Shown here: positions 24,667-34,900 of the stretch, piece by piece
How positions within the stretch are numbered: position 1 is the stretch's first letter
Layout: every line of letters starts with the position of its first letter
Source: Desulfobacteraceae bacterium 4572_123
GTDB taxonomy: Bacteria; Desulfobacterota; Desulfobacteria; Desulfobacterales; 4572-123
Assembly (NCBI GenBank): GCA_002084545.1
Contig: NBLJ01000014.1
Coordinates: 1 to 37,012, forward strand
DNA: 37,012 nt
Reading direction: 5' to 3'
Made by a program: the position numbers and the translations under genes
Notes under the pieces: generated by a model
Told to the model about the DNA's origin: nothing
The model's input: only the letters and a program-made list of their open reading frames with translations
The model's database searches: none

Positions 24667-26271
24667 GTGATTAAATCGATATTTAAAAATATTTTCAACA
24701 AACTGAGCCTTTCAAAAAAACCGGGGCAGGACTCCGCAATATCAGCGCAGGAGCAAACAGCAAAGGCCGGGATAAAGAAAGAAAAAACGGTTAAAATAGA
24801 AAAAGAGCCCGGTTCTCGAGTCGGCAAAGGGCCTTTGCGTTGCGAAAAACCGGGAGGCAGGAGGCCGGACAAATCCGCCGTACAACCGGGCGCTAAGGAA
24901 AAATATAATAAAAAGCCATGGGATATTGCAAAATTTGAAGTTCCGGAAATAGAGAACCGGACCAGGTTCCACGATCTGAAACTGCCAAACCCGGTTATGC
25001 ATGCCATTTTCGATCTTGGCTTTCAGTATTGTACGCCGATTCAAGCTGAAATTCTTCCCAGCACCCTGGCCGGCAGGGATGCCACCGGCCGGGCCCAGAC
25101 CGGCACCGGGAAAACCGCTGCCTTCCTGATCACCGTCATTACAAAAATAATCCGGCAACCCCTCACCGCCCGGCCTGAAAACGGAACACCCCGGGTGTTG
25201 ATTCTTGGACCAACCCGGGAACTGGTGATGCAGATAGCCGACGAGGCCCGGGACCTGGCCAAATATTGCTCACTGAACATTGTTTCCGTGTTCGGAGGCA
25301 TGGACTATGAAAAACAGCGCCGTCAATTGACCGGCCGGAGAGTTGATATCGTGGTGGCCACACCTGGACGACTGCTTGATTTTAACCGGCGGCATGATCT
25401 TCATCTTCGCAAGGTTGAAGTCCTGATCATCGATGAGGCCGACAGGATGCTGGATATGGGGTTTATACCGGATGTGCGCCGGATCGTTTACAAAACACCG
25501 CCCAAGGCTGAACGTCAGACTATGCTTTTCAGTGCGACTCTGACCCCCGAAGTTATCAGGTTGACCGAGCAGTGGACCCGAAAACCGGTTATGGTGGAGA
25601 TCGAACCGGAACAGGTCGCGGTTGAAAGCGTAGAGCAGATCGTCTATACCGTGACAACCGACGAAAAATTTGCGCTGCTTTATAACATTATCGTCAAGCA
25701 GAAACTGGAGAGAGTTCTGATCTTCTGCAACCGGCGTGATGAAACCCGAAGGCTTGGCGACCTCCTGTCCAGGCACAGGATCAACTGTGCACTGCTTTCC
25801 GGTGAAATCAACCAGAAAAAACGGGTCAGCACCCTGGAAAAGTTCAAGGCCGGCAAAATAAGAGCACTGGTAGCCACGGATGTGGCAGGCCGCGGTATTC
25901 ATATCGAAAGTATGCCCCATGTCATCAACTATACCCTGCCGCGTGACCCTGAGGATTACGTACACCGCATCGGGCGTACCGGGCGGGCTGGAGAGACCGG
26001 AACTTCCATCAGTTTTGCCTGTGAAGAGGACTCCTTCTATATCCCGCCTATCGAGGAGTTTATCGGCAATGAATTGCACTGTGTCCAGCCGGATGAAGAA
26101 TGGTTGACTTCTCCGCCTCCGCCGCTCCCAAAACGCAAACCGGCCCGCGGAAAACCGCAGAAAAAGCGGTACCCCCGGCGTGGTGGCTCTGCAAAGACCG
26201 GTCATGGGCGGCCCTCCGGCCCAAGGCGTAAGAACCCCCGGACGACCAGAAGGAAAGTGAAAATTGAATAG
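24667..26271 (+). CDS. DEAD-box ATP-dependent RNA helicase
   Basis: The 534-residue protein starts at GTG and has a basic, disordered N-terminal 95 residues. The helicase core follows: Q-motif FQYCTPIQAEI, Walker A AQTGTGKT (143-150), PTREL, GG, TPGR, DEAD (256-259), SAT, and in the second RecA domain the ATDVAGRGIH and HRIGRTGRAG motifs. The C-terminal 50 residues are rich in Arg, Lys and Pro (KRKPARGKPQKKR), an RNA-binding tail. It belongs to the RhlB/RhlE-like group that unwinds RNA in ribosome assembly or mRNA decay. The exact subgroup is not certain. It is followed by the ABC-F gene. Confidence 0.93.
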   Translation: MIKSIFKNIFNKLSLSKKPGQDSAISAQEQTAKAGIKKEKTVKIEKEPGSRVGKGPLRCEKPGGRRPDKSAVQPGAKEKYNKKPWDIAKFEVPEIENRTRFHDLKLPNPVMHAIFDLGFQYCTPIQAEILPSTLAGRDATGRAQTGTGKTAAFLITVITKIIRQPLTARPENGTPRVLILGPTRELVMQIADEARDLAKYCSLNIVSVFGGMDYEKQRRQLTGRRVDIVVATPGRLLDFNRRHDLHLRKVEVLIIDEADRMLDMGFIPDVRRIVYKTPPKAERQTMLFSATLTPEVIRLTEQWTRKPVMVEIEPEQVAVESVEQIVYTVTTDEKFALLYNIIVKQKLERVLIFCNRRDETRRLGDLLSRHRINCALLSGEINQKKRVSTLEKFKAGKIRALVATDVAGRGIHIESMPHVINYTLPRDPEDYVHRIGRTGRAGETGTSISFACEEDSFYIPPIEEFIGNELHCVQPDEEWLTSPPPPLPKRKPARGKPQKKRYPRRGGSAKTGHGRPSGPRRKNPRTTRRKVKIE

Positions 26272-26380
26272 TGAGAAGTGAAAAGTTGTGGTATCGCTTC
26301 AGGCTTCACCTGCGGCTACGCCCGATAGATCGCCCTGTCTTTTTTAAAATAGACAGAATTCCTTAATTTTTCACTATTCA
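26265..26380. repeat. Long foldback between helicase and ABC-F genes
   Basis: TGAATAGTGA (26265-26274), overlapping the helicase stop codon, is exactly complementary to TCACTATTCA (26371-26380). A small CTGTC/GACAG stem lies inside. The roughly 115-bp block has no coding potential and may be a miniature element that inserted at the gene end or supplies a transcript 3' structure. Confidence 0.4.
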
Positions 26381-26397
26381 TTTTTCAATTACAATCA

Positions 26398-28299
26398 ATG
26401 GCACTGATTTCAATAAAAAATGTTCGCCTCGGATTCGGCACTCCCCTGCTGCTGGACGGCATCAACCTGCAAATCGGGCCGGGCGAAAAAATCGGCCTGA
26501 TCGGACGTAACGGAAGCGGTAAGTCTACTTTTGTAAAACTTATCCAGGGCGACCTGCTTCCCGATCAGGGGAATATCTGGCACCGGAAGGGCCTGAAAAC
26601 CGCCGGCATCCCCCAGGATGTGCCCGATACTATTTCCGGGACGGTTTTTACCGTCGTGGCCCTGGGTCTGGGTGAAAAAAGCCGGGCTTTAGCTGAATAT
26701 CAGGAGATCAGCCAAACCCTGTCGAATCACGTCAGTCCGGATCTGCTGGAACGTCAGGCTCAACTGCAGCAGATACTGGATACCAGTGACGGATGGCGCC
26801 TGCACCAGGATGTTGAAGATATTATCTCACGAATGGATTTGTCCGGAACTGAAAAATTCGAAAATCTTTCGGCCGGATTAAAACGAAGAGTATTGCTGGC
26901 CCGGGCACTGGTTACAGACCCGGATGTGTTACTGCTGGACGAACCTACCAATCATCTTGATCTGGATGCCATTGCCTGGCTGGAAAATTTTCTGCTAAAC
27001 CGGGACAAAACCCTTTTGTTTATTACCCATGACAGGATGTTTTTAAGCAAACTTGCCACCCGCATCATTGAACTTGACCGCGGGCAGTTGTCTTCATGGT
27101 CCTGCGACTATCGGACCTATATAAAACGCCGGCAGGAATCCCTGGAAGCCGAAGATAAACAAAACGCCCGCTTTGACAAAAAACGGTCAAAAGAGGAGAC
27201 ATGGATCAGGCAGGGCATCAAGGCCCGCCGAACCCGTAATGAAGGCCGTGTGCGGGCTTTGAAGAAAATGCGGGCCGAGGTAAAAAAACGGCGGCAGCGG
27301 CTGGGGACGGTACGCATGCGCGCCCAGGAAGCCCAGCGCACCGGCCGCCTGGTGATGGAAGCCCGAAAAGTAGAATTTTTCTTTGAAAACCGGATGATTA
27401 TTCGTGATTTTGCCACCACCGTTATGCGAGGGGACAAAGTCGGCATCATAGGCCCCAACGGAGCCGGCAAAACAACCCTGCTGCGGATACTGACCGGCGA
27501 ACTGGCACCTTCAAACGGCGTGATCCGGCACGGTGTAAAGCTGGAAACGGCCTATTTCGACCAATTGCGCGCCAAACTTGATGAAAATAAAACCGTTCAG
27601 GAAAATATCAGCAACGGCAATGATATACTGATGATCAACGGCGCCAAACGGCATGTCATCAGCTATTTAAAGGATTTTCTTTTTTCCCCGGAACGATCCC
27701 GGACCCCGGTCCATATCCTTTCGGGCGGAGAAAAAAACCGTCTTTTACTGGCCCGGCTTTTCCTTAAACCCTCCAACGTGCTGGTCCTGGATGAACCTAC
27801 CAATGATCTGGATGCGGAAACCCTTGAAATACTGGAAGAGCTGCTGCTCGAATATAAAGGGACCGTGCTGCTGGTCAGTCATGACCGCATGTTCTTAAAT
27901 AATGTGGTTACCAGTACACTCGTGTTTGAAGGCAACGGCCGGGTCAATGAGTATGTGGGCGGTTATGACGACTGGATTTCCCAGCGCAGCCGGGATGTGG
28001 ATCCAGAGATAAAAATAAAAAAAGACAGACCCCGTAATAATGGGAAACCCTCCGGGCTCAGTCAGTCTAAAAAACTCGGCTACATGGAAAAGCGTGAACT
28101 CGAAGCCCTGCCCCGGCGTATCGAGGAACTTGAATCAGAACAGAAAGATCTGTATGAAAAAATGGCCGATCCGGAATTTTACAAACAAAAAGGTGCCGGC
28201 GTTATTCAAATCAGGGAAAAAGCAAGTCAACTGGAAAAAGCGCTTGAATCAGCCTATGAGCGCTGGGAGACGCTGGAGGCAATCGATACATTAAATTGA
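26398..28299 (+). CDS. uup: ABC-F family ATPase, Uup-like
   Basis: The 633-residue soluble protein has two ABC domains and no membrane part. The first has Walker A GRNGSGKS, signature LSAGLKRRV and Walker B LLLDEPTNHLD. The second has GPNGAGKTT, LSGGEKNRL and LVLDEPTNDLD. The charged linker between them (about 235-320) is the P-site tRNA-interaction motif of ABC-F proteins. A C-terminal coiled coil (about 560-630, with LEALPRRIEELESEQKDLYE) is typical of Uup, which acts on ribosomes and influences precise transposon excision. The first signature has Ala in place of the first Gly of LSGG. No clear Shine-Dalgarno site precedes the ATG. Confidence 0.92.
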   Translation: MALISIKNVRLGFGTPLLLDGINLQIGPGEKIGLIGRNGSGKSTFVKLIQGDLLPDQGNIWHRKGLKTAGIPQDVPDTISGTVFTVVALGLGEKSRALAEYQEISQTLSNHVSPDLLERQAQLQQILDTSDGWRLHQDVEDIISRMDLSGTEKFENLSAGLKRRVLLARALVTDPDVLLLDEPTNHLDLDAIAWLENFLLNRDKTLLFITHDRMFLSKLATRIIELDRGQLSSWSCDYRTYIKRRQESLEAEDKQNARFDKKRSKEETWIRQGIKARRTRNEGRVRALKKMRAEVKKRRQRLGTVRMRAQEAQRTGRLVMEARKVEFFFENRMIIRDFATTVMRGDKVGIIGPNGAGKTTLLRILTGELAPSNGVIRHGVKLETAYFDQLRAKLDENKTVQENISNGNDILMINGAKRHVISYLKDFLFSPERSRTPVHILSGGEKNRLLLARLFLKPSNVLVLDEPTNDLDAETLEILEELLLEYKGTVLLVSHDRMFLNNVVTSTLVFEGNGRVNEYVGGYDDWISQRSRDVDPEIKIKKDRPRNNGKPSGLSQSKKLGYMEKRELEALPRRIEELESEQKDLYEKMADPEFYKQKGAGVIQIREKASQLEKALESAYERWETLEAIDTLN

Positions 28300-28308
28300 G
28301 GCTGCCCC

Positions 28309-29586
28309 CTACCTTTCCAGCGCAATCATATCTTCATAGGTCTGTCTTCTGCGGATGAGGGTGTACCTGTCGCCGTCAACCAGGACTTCGGGCAGCAGAC
28401 ATCGTGAATTGTAATTACTGCTCATGCTGGCGCCGTAAGCACCGGCCGTAAAAATTGTGACCAGGTCACCGCGTTTAACCGGCGGAAGGTTTCTGTCTTT
28501 GGCAAAAAAATCCGATCCCTCGCAGATCGGTCCCACAATATCAACTTTTTCAAGACCTTCACCGGCAGCCTGTTTTACTTTTTTTAATGGAACAAATCTC
28601 TTTTCCACCGAAGAGGGCCAGATAAAATGAAATGCATTATACAGCGGCGGCCGTATCAGGTCATTCATGCCGGCATCGACAATAACAAACTTTTTTCTAC
28701 CGCCTTTTTTCAGGAACAGAACCCGGGTCAGCAGGATCGATGAATTGGCCGCGATACTAGCCCCCGGTTCCAGGATCAGCTTCAGTTGTTTCCCCTTAAG
28801 CAGCGGCACGATACCTTTCGCATAACCGGTTGCCGATGGAGCGGTGTTGCTTTCATAGTCCGCTCCGTACCCGCCGCCGATATCAATCGCTTCAATTTTA
28901 AATCCGTCCTGTCTGAGCTGCTCGATCAGGATCAGTATTTTTTTGGTTGCCTCCACATAGGGGCCCACCGTTTTTCCGGCGGAACCTATATGTATATGAA
29001 CGGCGCTAAGATCAACGATGCCGTTTTTACCGTATTTGGCGAAAACTTTTTTGGCCCGATCAATATCCACCCCGAATTTGCTCTCTTTCTTGCCTGTCGT
29101 AGTGTATGTATGCGTTTGAGGGTCCACATCGGGATTGACGCGCAAAGCGGCTTTTACTCTTTTTTTGCTTTTTTTCGCAAGCCTGATCAAGTTTTCCAGC
29201 TCGGCTTCAGATTCAATATTGAAATACCCGACACCTGCATTCATGGCGTCGATGGTTTCGACATCGGTTTTGCCAACACCTGCATAAACGATTTTACCTG
29301 TATCCGCACCTGCCTGCCTTGCTCTGAAAAGTTCGCCGCCGCTGACAATATCAAAACCGCTGCCCGCTTCGGCCAGAAATTTTAAAATATGAATATTGCT
29401 GCAGGCCTTTATTGAATAACAAACGGTTGTGTCCAGTTCGGCATAGGCCTTCTGAATTTTCCGTAAATGAGATAAAAAGGTTGCCCGGCTGTAAATATAA
29501 ACCGGAGTTCCGACTTCTGATGCTATTTTTTCAACGGATACATCTTCGGCATACAGTTTACCGCTTCTGTAATTAAAATAATCCAT
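28309..29586 (-). CDS. lysA: Diaminopimelate decarboxylase
   Basis: LysA decarboxylates meso-diaminopimelate to L-lysine with PLP, the last step of lysine synthesis. The 425-residue protein is a fold type III enzyme: Lys60 in YSIKACSN binds PLP. HIHIGSAG (197-204), DIGGGYGADYE, the phosphate-binding EPG loop (273-275), the cysteine and Glu pair at 355-356, and GAYGASMSSNYNSR near the C-terminus are all recognisable. Three catalytic loops differ from textbook LysA: EPGA instead of EPGR, CEGSD instead of CESGD, and KAC instead of KAN. The family assignment is firm, but strict substrate identity is less so. It diverges from the tetR efflux operon and converges with uup. Confidence 0.9.
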   Translation of the reverse strand: MDYFNYRSGKLYAEDVSVEKIASEVGTPVYIYSRATFLSHLRKIQKAYAELDTTVCYSIKACSNIHILKFLAEAGSGFDIVSGGELFRARQAGADTGKIVYAGVGKTDVETIDAMNAGVGYFNIESEAELENLIRLAKKSKKRVKAALRVNPDVDPQTHTYTTTGKKESKFGVDIDRAKKVFAKYGKNGIVDLSAVHIHIGSAGKTVGPYVEATKKILILIEQLRQDGFKIEAIDIGGGYGADYESNTAPSATGYAKGIVPLLKGKQLKLILEPGASIAANSSILLTRVLFLKKGGRKKFVIVDAGMNDLIRPPLYNAFHFIWPSSVEKRFVPLKKVKQAAGEGLEKVDIVGPICEGSDFFAKDRNLPPVKRGDLVTIFTAGAYGASMSSNYNSRCLLPEVLVDGDRYTLIRRRQTYEDMIALER

Positions 29587-29655
29587 GGCTCTTTTTCCTG
29601 TTACAGGTGACTTGGGATTGATAAAGGCTCACATCCGGCAAATAAATATTTAGAT

Positions 29656-29684
29656 TTAATAACCAAGGCTGCATGGGATGTCAA
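29656..29684 (-). promoter_or_regulatory. Promoter of lysA
   Basis: On the minus strand TTGACA (29679-29684) is followed after 17 nt by TATTAA (29656-29661). The start near 29650 leaves a leader of about 60 nt, too short for a lysine riboswitch. Confidence 0.65.
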
Positions 29685-29770
29685 CTTGCAAAATGTCTGT
29701 ATATTCATCAAATCTGCCTTTTAGGCCGTTCATGACACTTCCAGAATAGAAATTAATAAATGACAAAATA

Positions 29771-29828
29771 TGAACAAAAATAAGTTGACAAATGAACACA
29801 CTGTTTTAATATGTGAACGTTACGTCAC
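29771..29828 (+). promoter_or_regulatory. Promoter and candidate operator of the efflux operon
   Basis: TTGACA (29785-29790) and TAATAT (29807-29812), 16 nt apart, form the promoter. A near-palindrome GTGAACGTTACGTCAC (29813-29828) sits at the predicted start. TGAAC recurs at 29771, 29793 and 29814, about two helical turns apart. This is the natural place for the adjacent TetR protein to bind and repress. Binding is inference. Confidence 0.55.
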
Positions 29829-29890
29829 ACTATAGAACGAAATGCTATTTTTTAGCCCTGACAGCCGAAACAAAACATAGGGGGATAATA

Positions 29891-30514
29891 ATGCCGGACA
29901 AGAAGTGCTCACGTCGCGAAAGAGAAAAACTCAGGCAACGTCAGGATATGCTATCCGCCGCCCTCGAACTTTTCTCGGAGAAAGGGTACCACAACATCTC
30001 CATGCACGAGATTGCAGCAAGGGCCGAATTTGCCGTCGGAACGATCTACAAGTTCTTCAAAAACAAGGAGGACCTCTATAAAGCCCTTGTCCTGGAGCAG
30101 TCCGATAAGTTTCACGATACACTGACGCAGGCCATTGAAGCACCTGATGACGAGATCGAAAAATTACGGAATTACGTCAGGGCCAAGGGTGAAGTTTTTC
30201 GTGCCAACGCTTCCATGATACGCCTCTATTTTGCGGAAACCCGGGGTGCAAGCTTCAATATTATGGCGGGACTGGATTCTGAAATCCGTGAACAATATGA
30301 TATTTTTTTACAAAAGCTTGCCATGGTCTTTGAAGAGGGTATCAAAAATAAACGATTCAAAAAAATTTCCGACCCGTATTATTTAGCCATAGCCATTGAA
30401 AGCATCACCAATGCGTTTCTTTTTCTATGGCTTCAAGCGCCTGAACGGCATCCCTATCCAGAGAACCCGGACGTCATCCTGGATATTCTCTTCAAAGAAT
30501 TGATGGATTCTTAA
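29891..30514 (+). CDS. TetR/AcrR family transcriptional repressor
   Basis: The 207-residue protein has an N-terminal TetR helix-turn-helix (LSAALELFSEKGYHNISMHE, then IAARAEFAVGTIYKFFKNKE) and an all-helical C-terminal ligand domain. The ATG at 29891 is chosen because AGGGGG lies about 6 nt upstream. The frame extends 26 codons further but without family resemblance. It lies 52 nt before the adaptor gene and very probably represses the operon and itself, with release by a hydrophobic export substrate, as for AcrR-like regulators. The ligand is unknown. Confidence 0.92.
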   Translation: MPDKKCSRREREKLRQRQDMLSAALELFSEKGYHNISMHEIAARAEFAVGTIYKFFKNKEDLYKALVLEQSDKFHDTLTQAIEAPDDEIEKLRNYVRAKGEVFRANASMIRLYFAETRGASFNIMAGLDSEIREQYDIFLQKLAMVFEEGIKNKRFKKISDPYYLAIAIESITNAFLFLWLQAPERHPYPENPDVILDILFKELMDS

Positions 30515-30566
30515 TGATTCATGATGATTTGGAAATTTTATATTATTTATACATGGGAGAAGTTTA

Positions 30567-31907
30567 ATGCAATTCGATGAAACTGTTTATAAACGCCTTA
30601 AATGGAGTCTGGTTTTAGCCGTCGTCTTAAGCGGCCTTTTGTCGGCAGGTTGCGACCGCCGGCAGCAATCTTCACCCCCGCCTTCTATTCCGGAAGTGGC
30701 CGTAGTGACGGTACAACCCCAAAAGGTGATACTGACCACTGAATTACCGGGCCGGACATCCGCCTACCGGATGGCGGACATCCGGCCCCAGGTCAGCGGT
30801 ATTATACAAAAACGCCTGTTTACGGAAGGTGCCGATGTCAAGGCCGGCCAGGTGCTCTACCAGATCAACCCCGCTCCCTTTCAGGCGGCCCTTGACAATG
30901 CCACAGCAAACCTTGCCGTCATGCGAAAATCAGCCGACCGGGCCCGGGCAGGACTGCAGGCGGGCATCGCCCGTGTCACACAGCAGCGGGCGACTCTGGA
31001 ACTTGCCCGGATAAACCGCAAGCGATTCGAGGATGCATTCAAGAGCAGAGCGGTTTCCACCAGCCAGCGGGATCAGGCCGTAACCAATGCCGCTGTAGCC
31101 GAGGCCACGCTGCGGGCCGCCGAGGCCCAACTGGAGAGCGACCGTGAGGCAGTGGCTGTGGCCGAGGCCGCCATCCATCAGGCGGAAGCCGCAGTGAAAA
31201 CGGTTAGTATCAACCTGGGATACACCAAAGTTACCGCCCCCATTTCAGGCCGTATCGGTAAATCCAACGTGACAGAGGGGGCTATTGTAACGGCGTATCA
31301 GCCGGTGGCTCTGGCGACCATTCAGCAGCTGGATCCCATCTATGCGGATATTCCCCAATCCACCGCCGAATTGCTGCGATTAAGAAAGGGCCGCCTCAAT
31401 CACAATGGAACCGACCAGAATAAGGTTAAGCTCATCCTGGAAGATGGCACCGCCTACCCCTTGGAAGGGACCCTGCAATTTAGCGATGTGACAGTGGACC
31501 CGACCACCGGATCCGTCATTTTGCGGATTGTCGTCCCTAATCCGGAAGGCATTCTCCTGCCGGGTATGTTTGTCCGGGCGGTAATTAAAGAAGGCGTCAA
31601 TGAACAGGCCATCCTGGTTCCCCAGCAGGGGGTGTCCCGGGCTCACGCGGGGAAGCCCAGCTCCTTGATCGTGGATACCGCAGGCAAGGTCGTACAACGG
31701 ATGCTCACACTCGACAGGGCCATCGGAGATAAATGGCTCGTATCTGCAGGCCTTGCTCCAGGTGACCGACTGATCGTTGAGGGCATGCAAAGGGTGCGGC
31801 CCGGCGCAACAGTGAAAGCGGTGCCTTTTGAAGGCACTCAAACGACCTCTGAGTCAGAAGCTGGACATGGGGCACCATCGAAAACGCGTAAAGACGGGGG
31901 TGCCTGA
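30567..31907 (+). CDS. RND efflux periplasmic adaptor (AcrA/MexA family)
   Basis: This is the membrane-fusion protein that links the inner-membrane pump to the outer-membrane channel. The 446-residue precursor has a lipoprotein signal with lipobox LLSAGC (Cys29). The lipoyl half-motifs follow (SGIIQKRLFTEGADVKAGQVL and the later KVTAPISGRIGKSNVTEGA). Between them is a long alpha-hairpin coiled coil (about 110-215, rich in Ala, Arg and Glu). A beta-barrel and membrane-proximal domain complete it. GGGAGAAG supports the ATG. Its stop overlaps the permease start as TGATG-type coupling. The organisation is typical of AcrAB-TolC/MexAB-OprM systems. Confidence 0.95.
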   Translation: MQFDETVYKRLKWSLVLAVVLSGLLSAGCDRRQQSSPPPSIPEVAVVTVQPQKVILTTELPGRTSAYRMADIRPQVSGIIQKRLFTEGADVKAGQVLYQINPAPFQAALDNATANLAVMRKSADRARAGLQAGIARVTQQRATLELARINRKRFEDAFKSRAVSTSQRDQAVTNAAVAEATLRAAEAQLESDREAVAVAEAAIHQAEAAVKTVSINLGYTKVTAPISGRIGKSNVTEGAIVTAYQPVALATIQQLDPIYADIPQSTAELLRLRKGRLNHNGTDQNKVKLILEDGTAYPLEGTLQFSDVTVDPTTGSVILRIVVPNPEGILLPGMFVRAVIKEGVNEQAILVPQQGVSRAHAGKPSSLIVDTAGKVVQRMLTLDRAIGDKWLVSAGLAPGDRLIVEGMQRVRPGATVKAVPFEGTQTTSESEAGHGAPSKTRKDGGA

Positions 31908-34900
31908 TGTTATCAAAATTTTTCCTTAAGCGCCCGGTTTTTGCCTGGGTTATCGCTATCATCATGATGACTGGCGGCGGGCTGGCAATCTATAACATGC
32001 CCATCGCGCAGTATCCGCCCATTGCCCCGCCCTCCATCGCCATCGACTCTTTTTTTCCCGGAGCTTCGGCTGAAACGGTGGAAAACACCGTCACCCAGAT
32101 CATTGAACAAAAAATGACCGGTCTGGATGCTATGATCTACCTGTCCGGTGAAAGCTCATCATCGGGTGCATCACGGCTTAATTTGACCTTTGCCCCGGGG
32201 ACTGATCCCGATGTCGCCTGGTCCAAGGTGCAGAACAAACTGCAGCTCGCCATGGCCAGTTTACCCGATGCAGTGCAACGCTCCGGGGTTAAGGTCAGTA
32301 AATCGACCAAAAACTACCTGATCATCATCGGCTTAATTTCCGAAGATGGCAGCATGAACGGCAATGACCTGCGCGATTATGCCCAGTCCAATCTGGAAAA
32401 AATTCTTTCGCGGGTACCCGGAGTCGGTGAAGTTGAAAGTTTTGGCACCCAGCACGCTATCCGCGTGTGGACCGATCCCAATAAATTAGCCAGCTACAAC
32501 TTGACCATGGAAGATGTCATTATGGCGTTGCGGGCTTATAACGTCGAGGTGTCTGCCGGGCAATTCGGCGGGGCTCCGGCAACCGTCGGTCAACGCTTGA
32601 ATGCTTCCATTATCGTCCAGCACCTGTTGCAGACTCCCGAGCAATTTGCGGCTATTCCCATCCGCACCAACCCTGACGGCTCGGTAGTGCGTATCAAAGA
32701 TATCGGTACTGTTAAGATGGGAACCGAACGCTCTGATATTATAGCCGACTACAACGGCAAACCTGCTGCTGCCATGGCCATTCGTCAGGCTGCCGGTGCC
32801 AATGCCCTGGATACTGCCAATGCCATCAAGCAGAAGCTTGAGGAGATGAGTCAGTACTTTCCACCGGGGCTGAAGGTGATTTATCCGTACGATACCACCC
32901 CGTTTACCAAGGTGGCTATCGAGGAGGTGGTCAAAACCTTAGCCGAGGCAGTATTGCTGGTTTTTGTCATTATGTACCTGTTTATGGGAACCTTTCGTGC
33001 CACGCTGATCCCCACTATTGCGGTGCCGGTGGTGTTGCTGGGGACATTTGGCGTTTTAGGATTCTTAGGATTTTCCATTAATATGCTGACCATGTTTGGC
33101 ATGGTGCTGGCCATCGGACTGCTGGTGGATGATGCCATTGTGGTGGTGGAAAACGTCGAGAGACTGATGGCCGAAGAGGGGCTTTCGCCCCATGACGCTG
33201 CCGCCAAGTCAATGGAAGAGATCACCAGTGCCCTGATCGGCATCGGGCTGGTACTGTCCGCAGTTTTCGGGCCAATGGCGTTCTTTCCCGGCTCCACCGG
33301 GGTTATTTATCGCCAGTTTTCGGTAACGGTTATTTCCTCCATGCTGCTGTCGGTGGTCGTTGCGTTGGTGTTGACTCCGGTTCTCTGTGCCACGATGCTC
33401 AAACCAATTCCTAAGGGGCACCAATCTGCCGATGGTGCCGTCTGGTTTCTGCGGCCGTTTTTCCGTTGGTTTGACCGTATTTTTTTACGCATCCGTGTCC
33501 TCTATGTACGGCTGGTCGGGCGGGTACTGGCTAAAAAGTTACGCTATCTTGCTATCTTTGTGGTAATTGTCATCTGCATGGGCTATCTGTTCCAACAAAT
33601 GCCAACCGGCTATATTCCCGATGAGGATCAGGGAATTGTCTTGATTCAAGCCGTATTGCCATCCGGGTCTACCGTGGAACAAACTAAAGCAGTTATGGCA
33701 AAAGTGCGCGACCATGTGCTGCAAACAGAGCAAGATGCTACGGAATCCTTTATGTCCGTTGCCGGAATGAGTTTCGGTGGTCAGGGGCAAAATGTCGGCC
33801 TCGGTTTTATCAGGCTGAAAGATTGGAAATTACGCCAGCGACCGGATTTGAAGGTTGGGGCGCTGCTTGGACGCACCATGGGGTTTTGCTCCCAGATTAA
33901 AGAAGGAATGGTTTTTGCTTTTGCACCACCATCGATTATTGAACTCGGCAACGCCACCGGATTTGACCTGCAATTACTTGACCGTGGCGGCTTAGGGCAC
34001 GACAAATTAATAGCAGCACGTAATCAACTCCTCGGCATGGCAGCGCAGGATCCACGTTTGATCCGGGTGCGCCCCAACGGTCTTGAGGACGCGGCAGAAT
34101 ATTTTATTGATGTTGATTGGGACAAAGCCGGTGCTCTTGGAGTACCGATAATTTCCATCCATAATACCATTGGTGCCGCCTTTGGTAGTGCCTATGTTAA
34201 TGATTTTATTGAGGCTGGGCGGGTAAAAAAAGTCTATGCCCAGCTTGATGCCCCCTTCCGCATGTTACCTGAAGATTTGCACAAGCTCTACGTACGCAAC
34301 AATGTCGGTAAGATGGTGCCATTTTCCTCTTTTGCCACCGGGCGCTGGGCAAAAGGCCCCACCAAACTGGAACGTTTCAACGCCTTTCCTTCGATTAACA
34401 TTTGGGGTGAGCCCTCTCCCGGACACAGTTCCGGTGAGGCGATGGCGGCTATGGAAGAGCTAATCAGCAAACTTCCACCGGGTATCGGCTACGACTGGAA
34501 CGGACTCTCCTATCAAGAACGTCAAGGTGGTTCTCAGACCACGTTACTCTATACCTTTTCCATTTTCGCCATCTTTCTCTGCCTGGCGGCGTTGTATGAG
34601 AGTTGGCCGATCCCCATTGCCATTCTGCTGACGTTACCGCTCGGTGTCATCGGCGGGGTGATTGCCTCAAGCCAGAGAGGGATGCCTAACGATGTCTATT
34701 TTCAGATCGGTCTGCTGATCACTCTGGGGTTGACGACCAAGAACGCCATCCTTATCGTACAATTTGCCAGGGCTAAGGTTGATGCGGGAATGGGGTTGGT
34801 CGAGGCGACGCTGGAAGCGTCCAAGCTGCGTCTGCGGCCGATTATTATGACTTCACTGGCTTTTGGCTTTGGGGTTCTACCGCTGGCTCTGGCGACCGGA

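Noticed and set aside
25270-26205. 311-codon open frame antisense to the helicase gene
   Set aside because: It is entirely within the helicase coding sequence, and the opposite strand has all the conserved motifs. No start signal or domain is visible.
28786-29385. 199-codon open frame antisense to lysA
   Set aside because: It is covered by lysA. The composition is Phe-rich and typical of a complementary-strand artefact.
28300-29890. Lysine riboswitch before lysA
   Set aside because: The predicted lysA leader is only about 60 nt, and none of the conserved riboswitch helices are seen.
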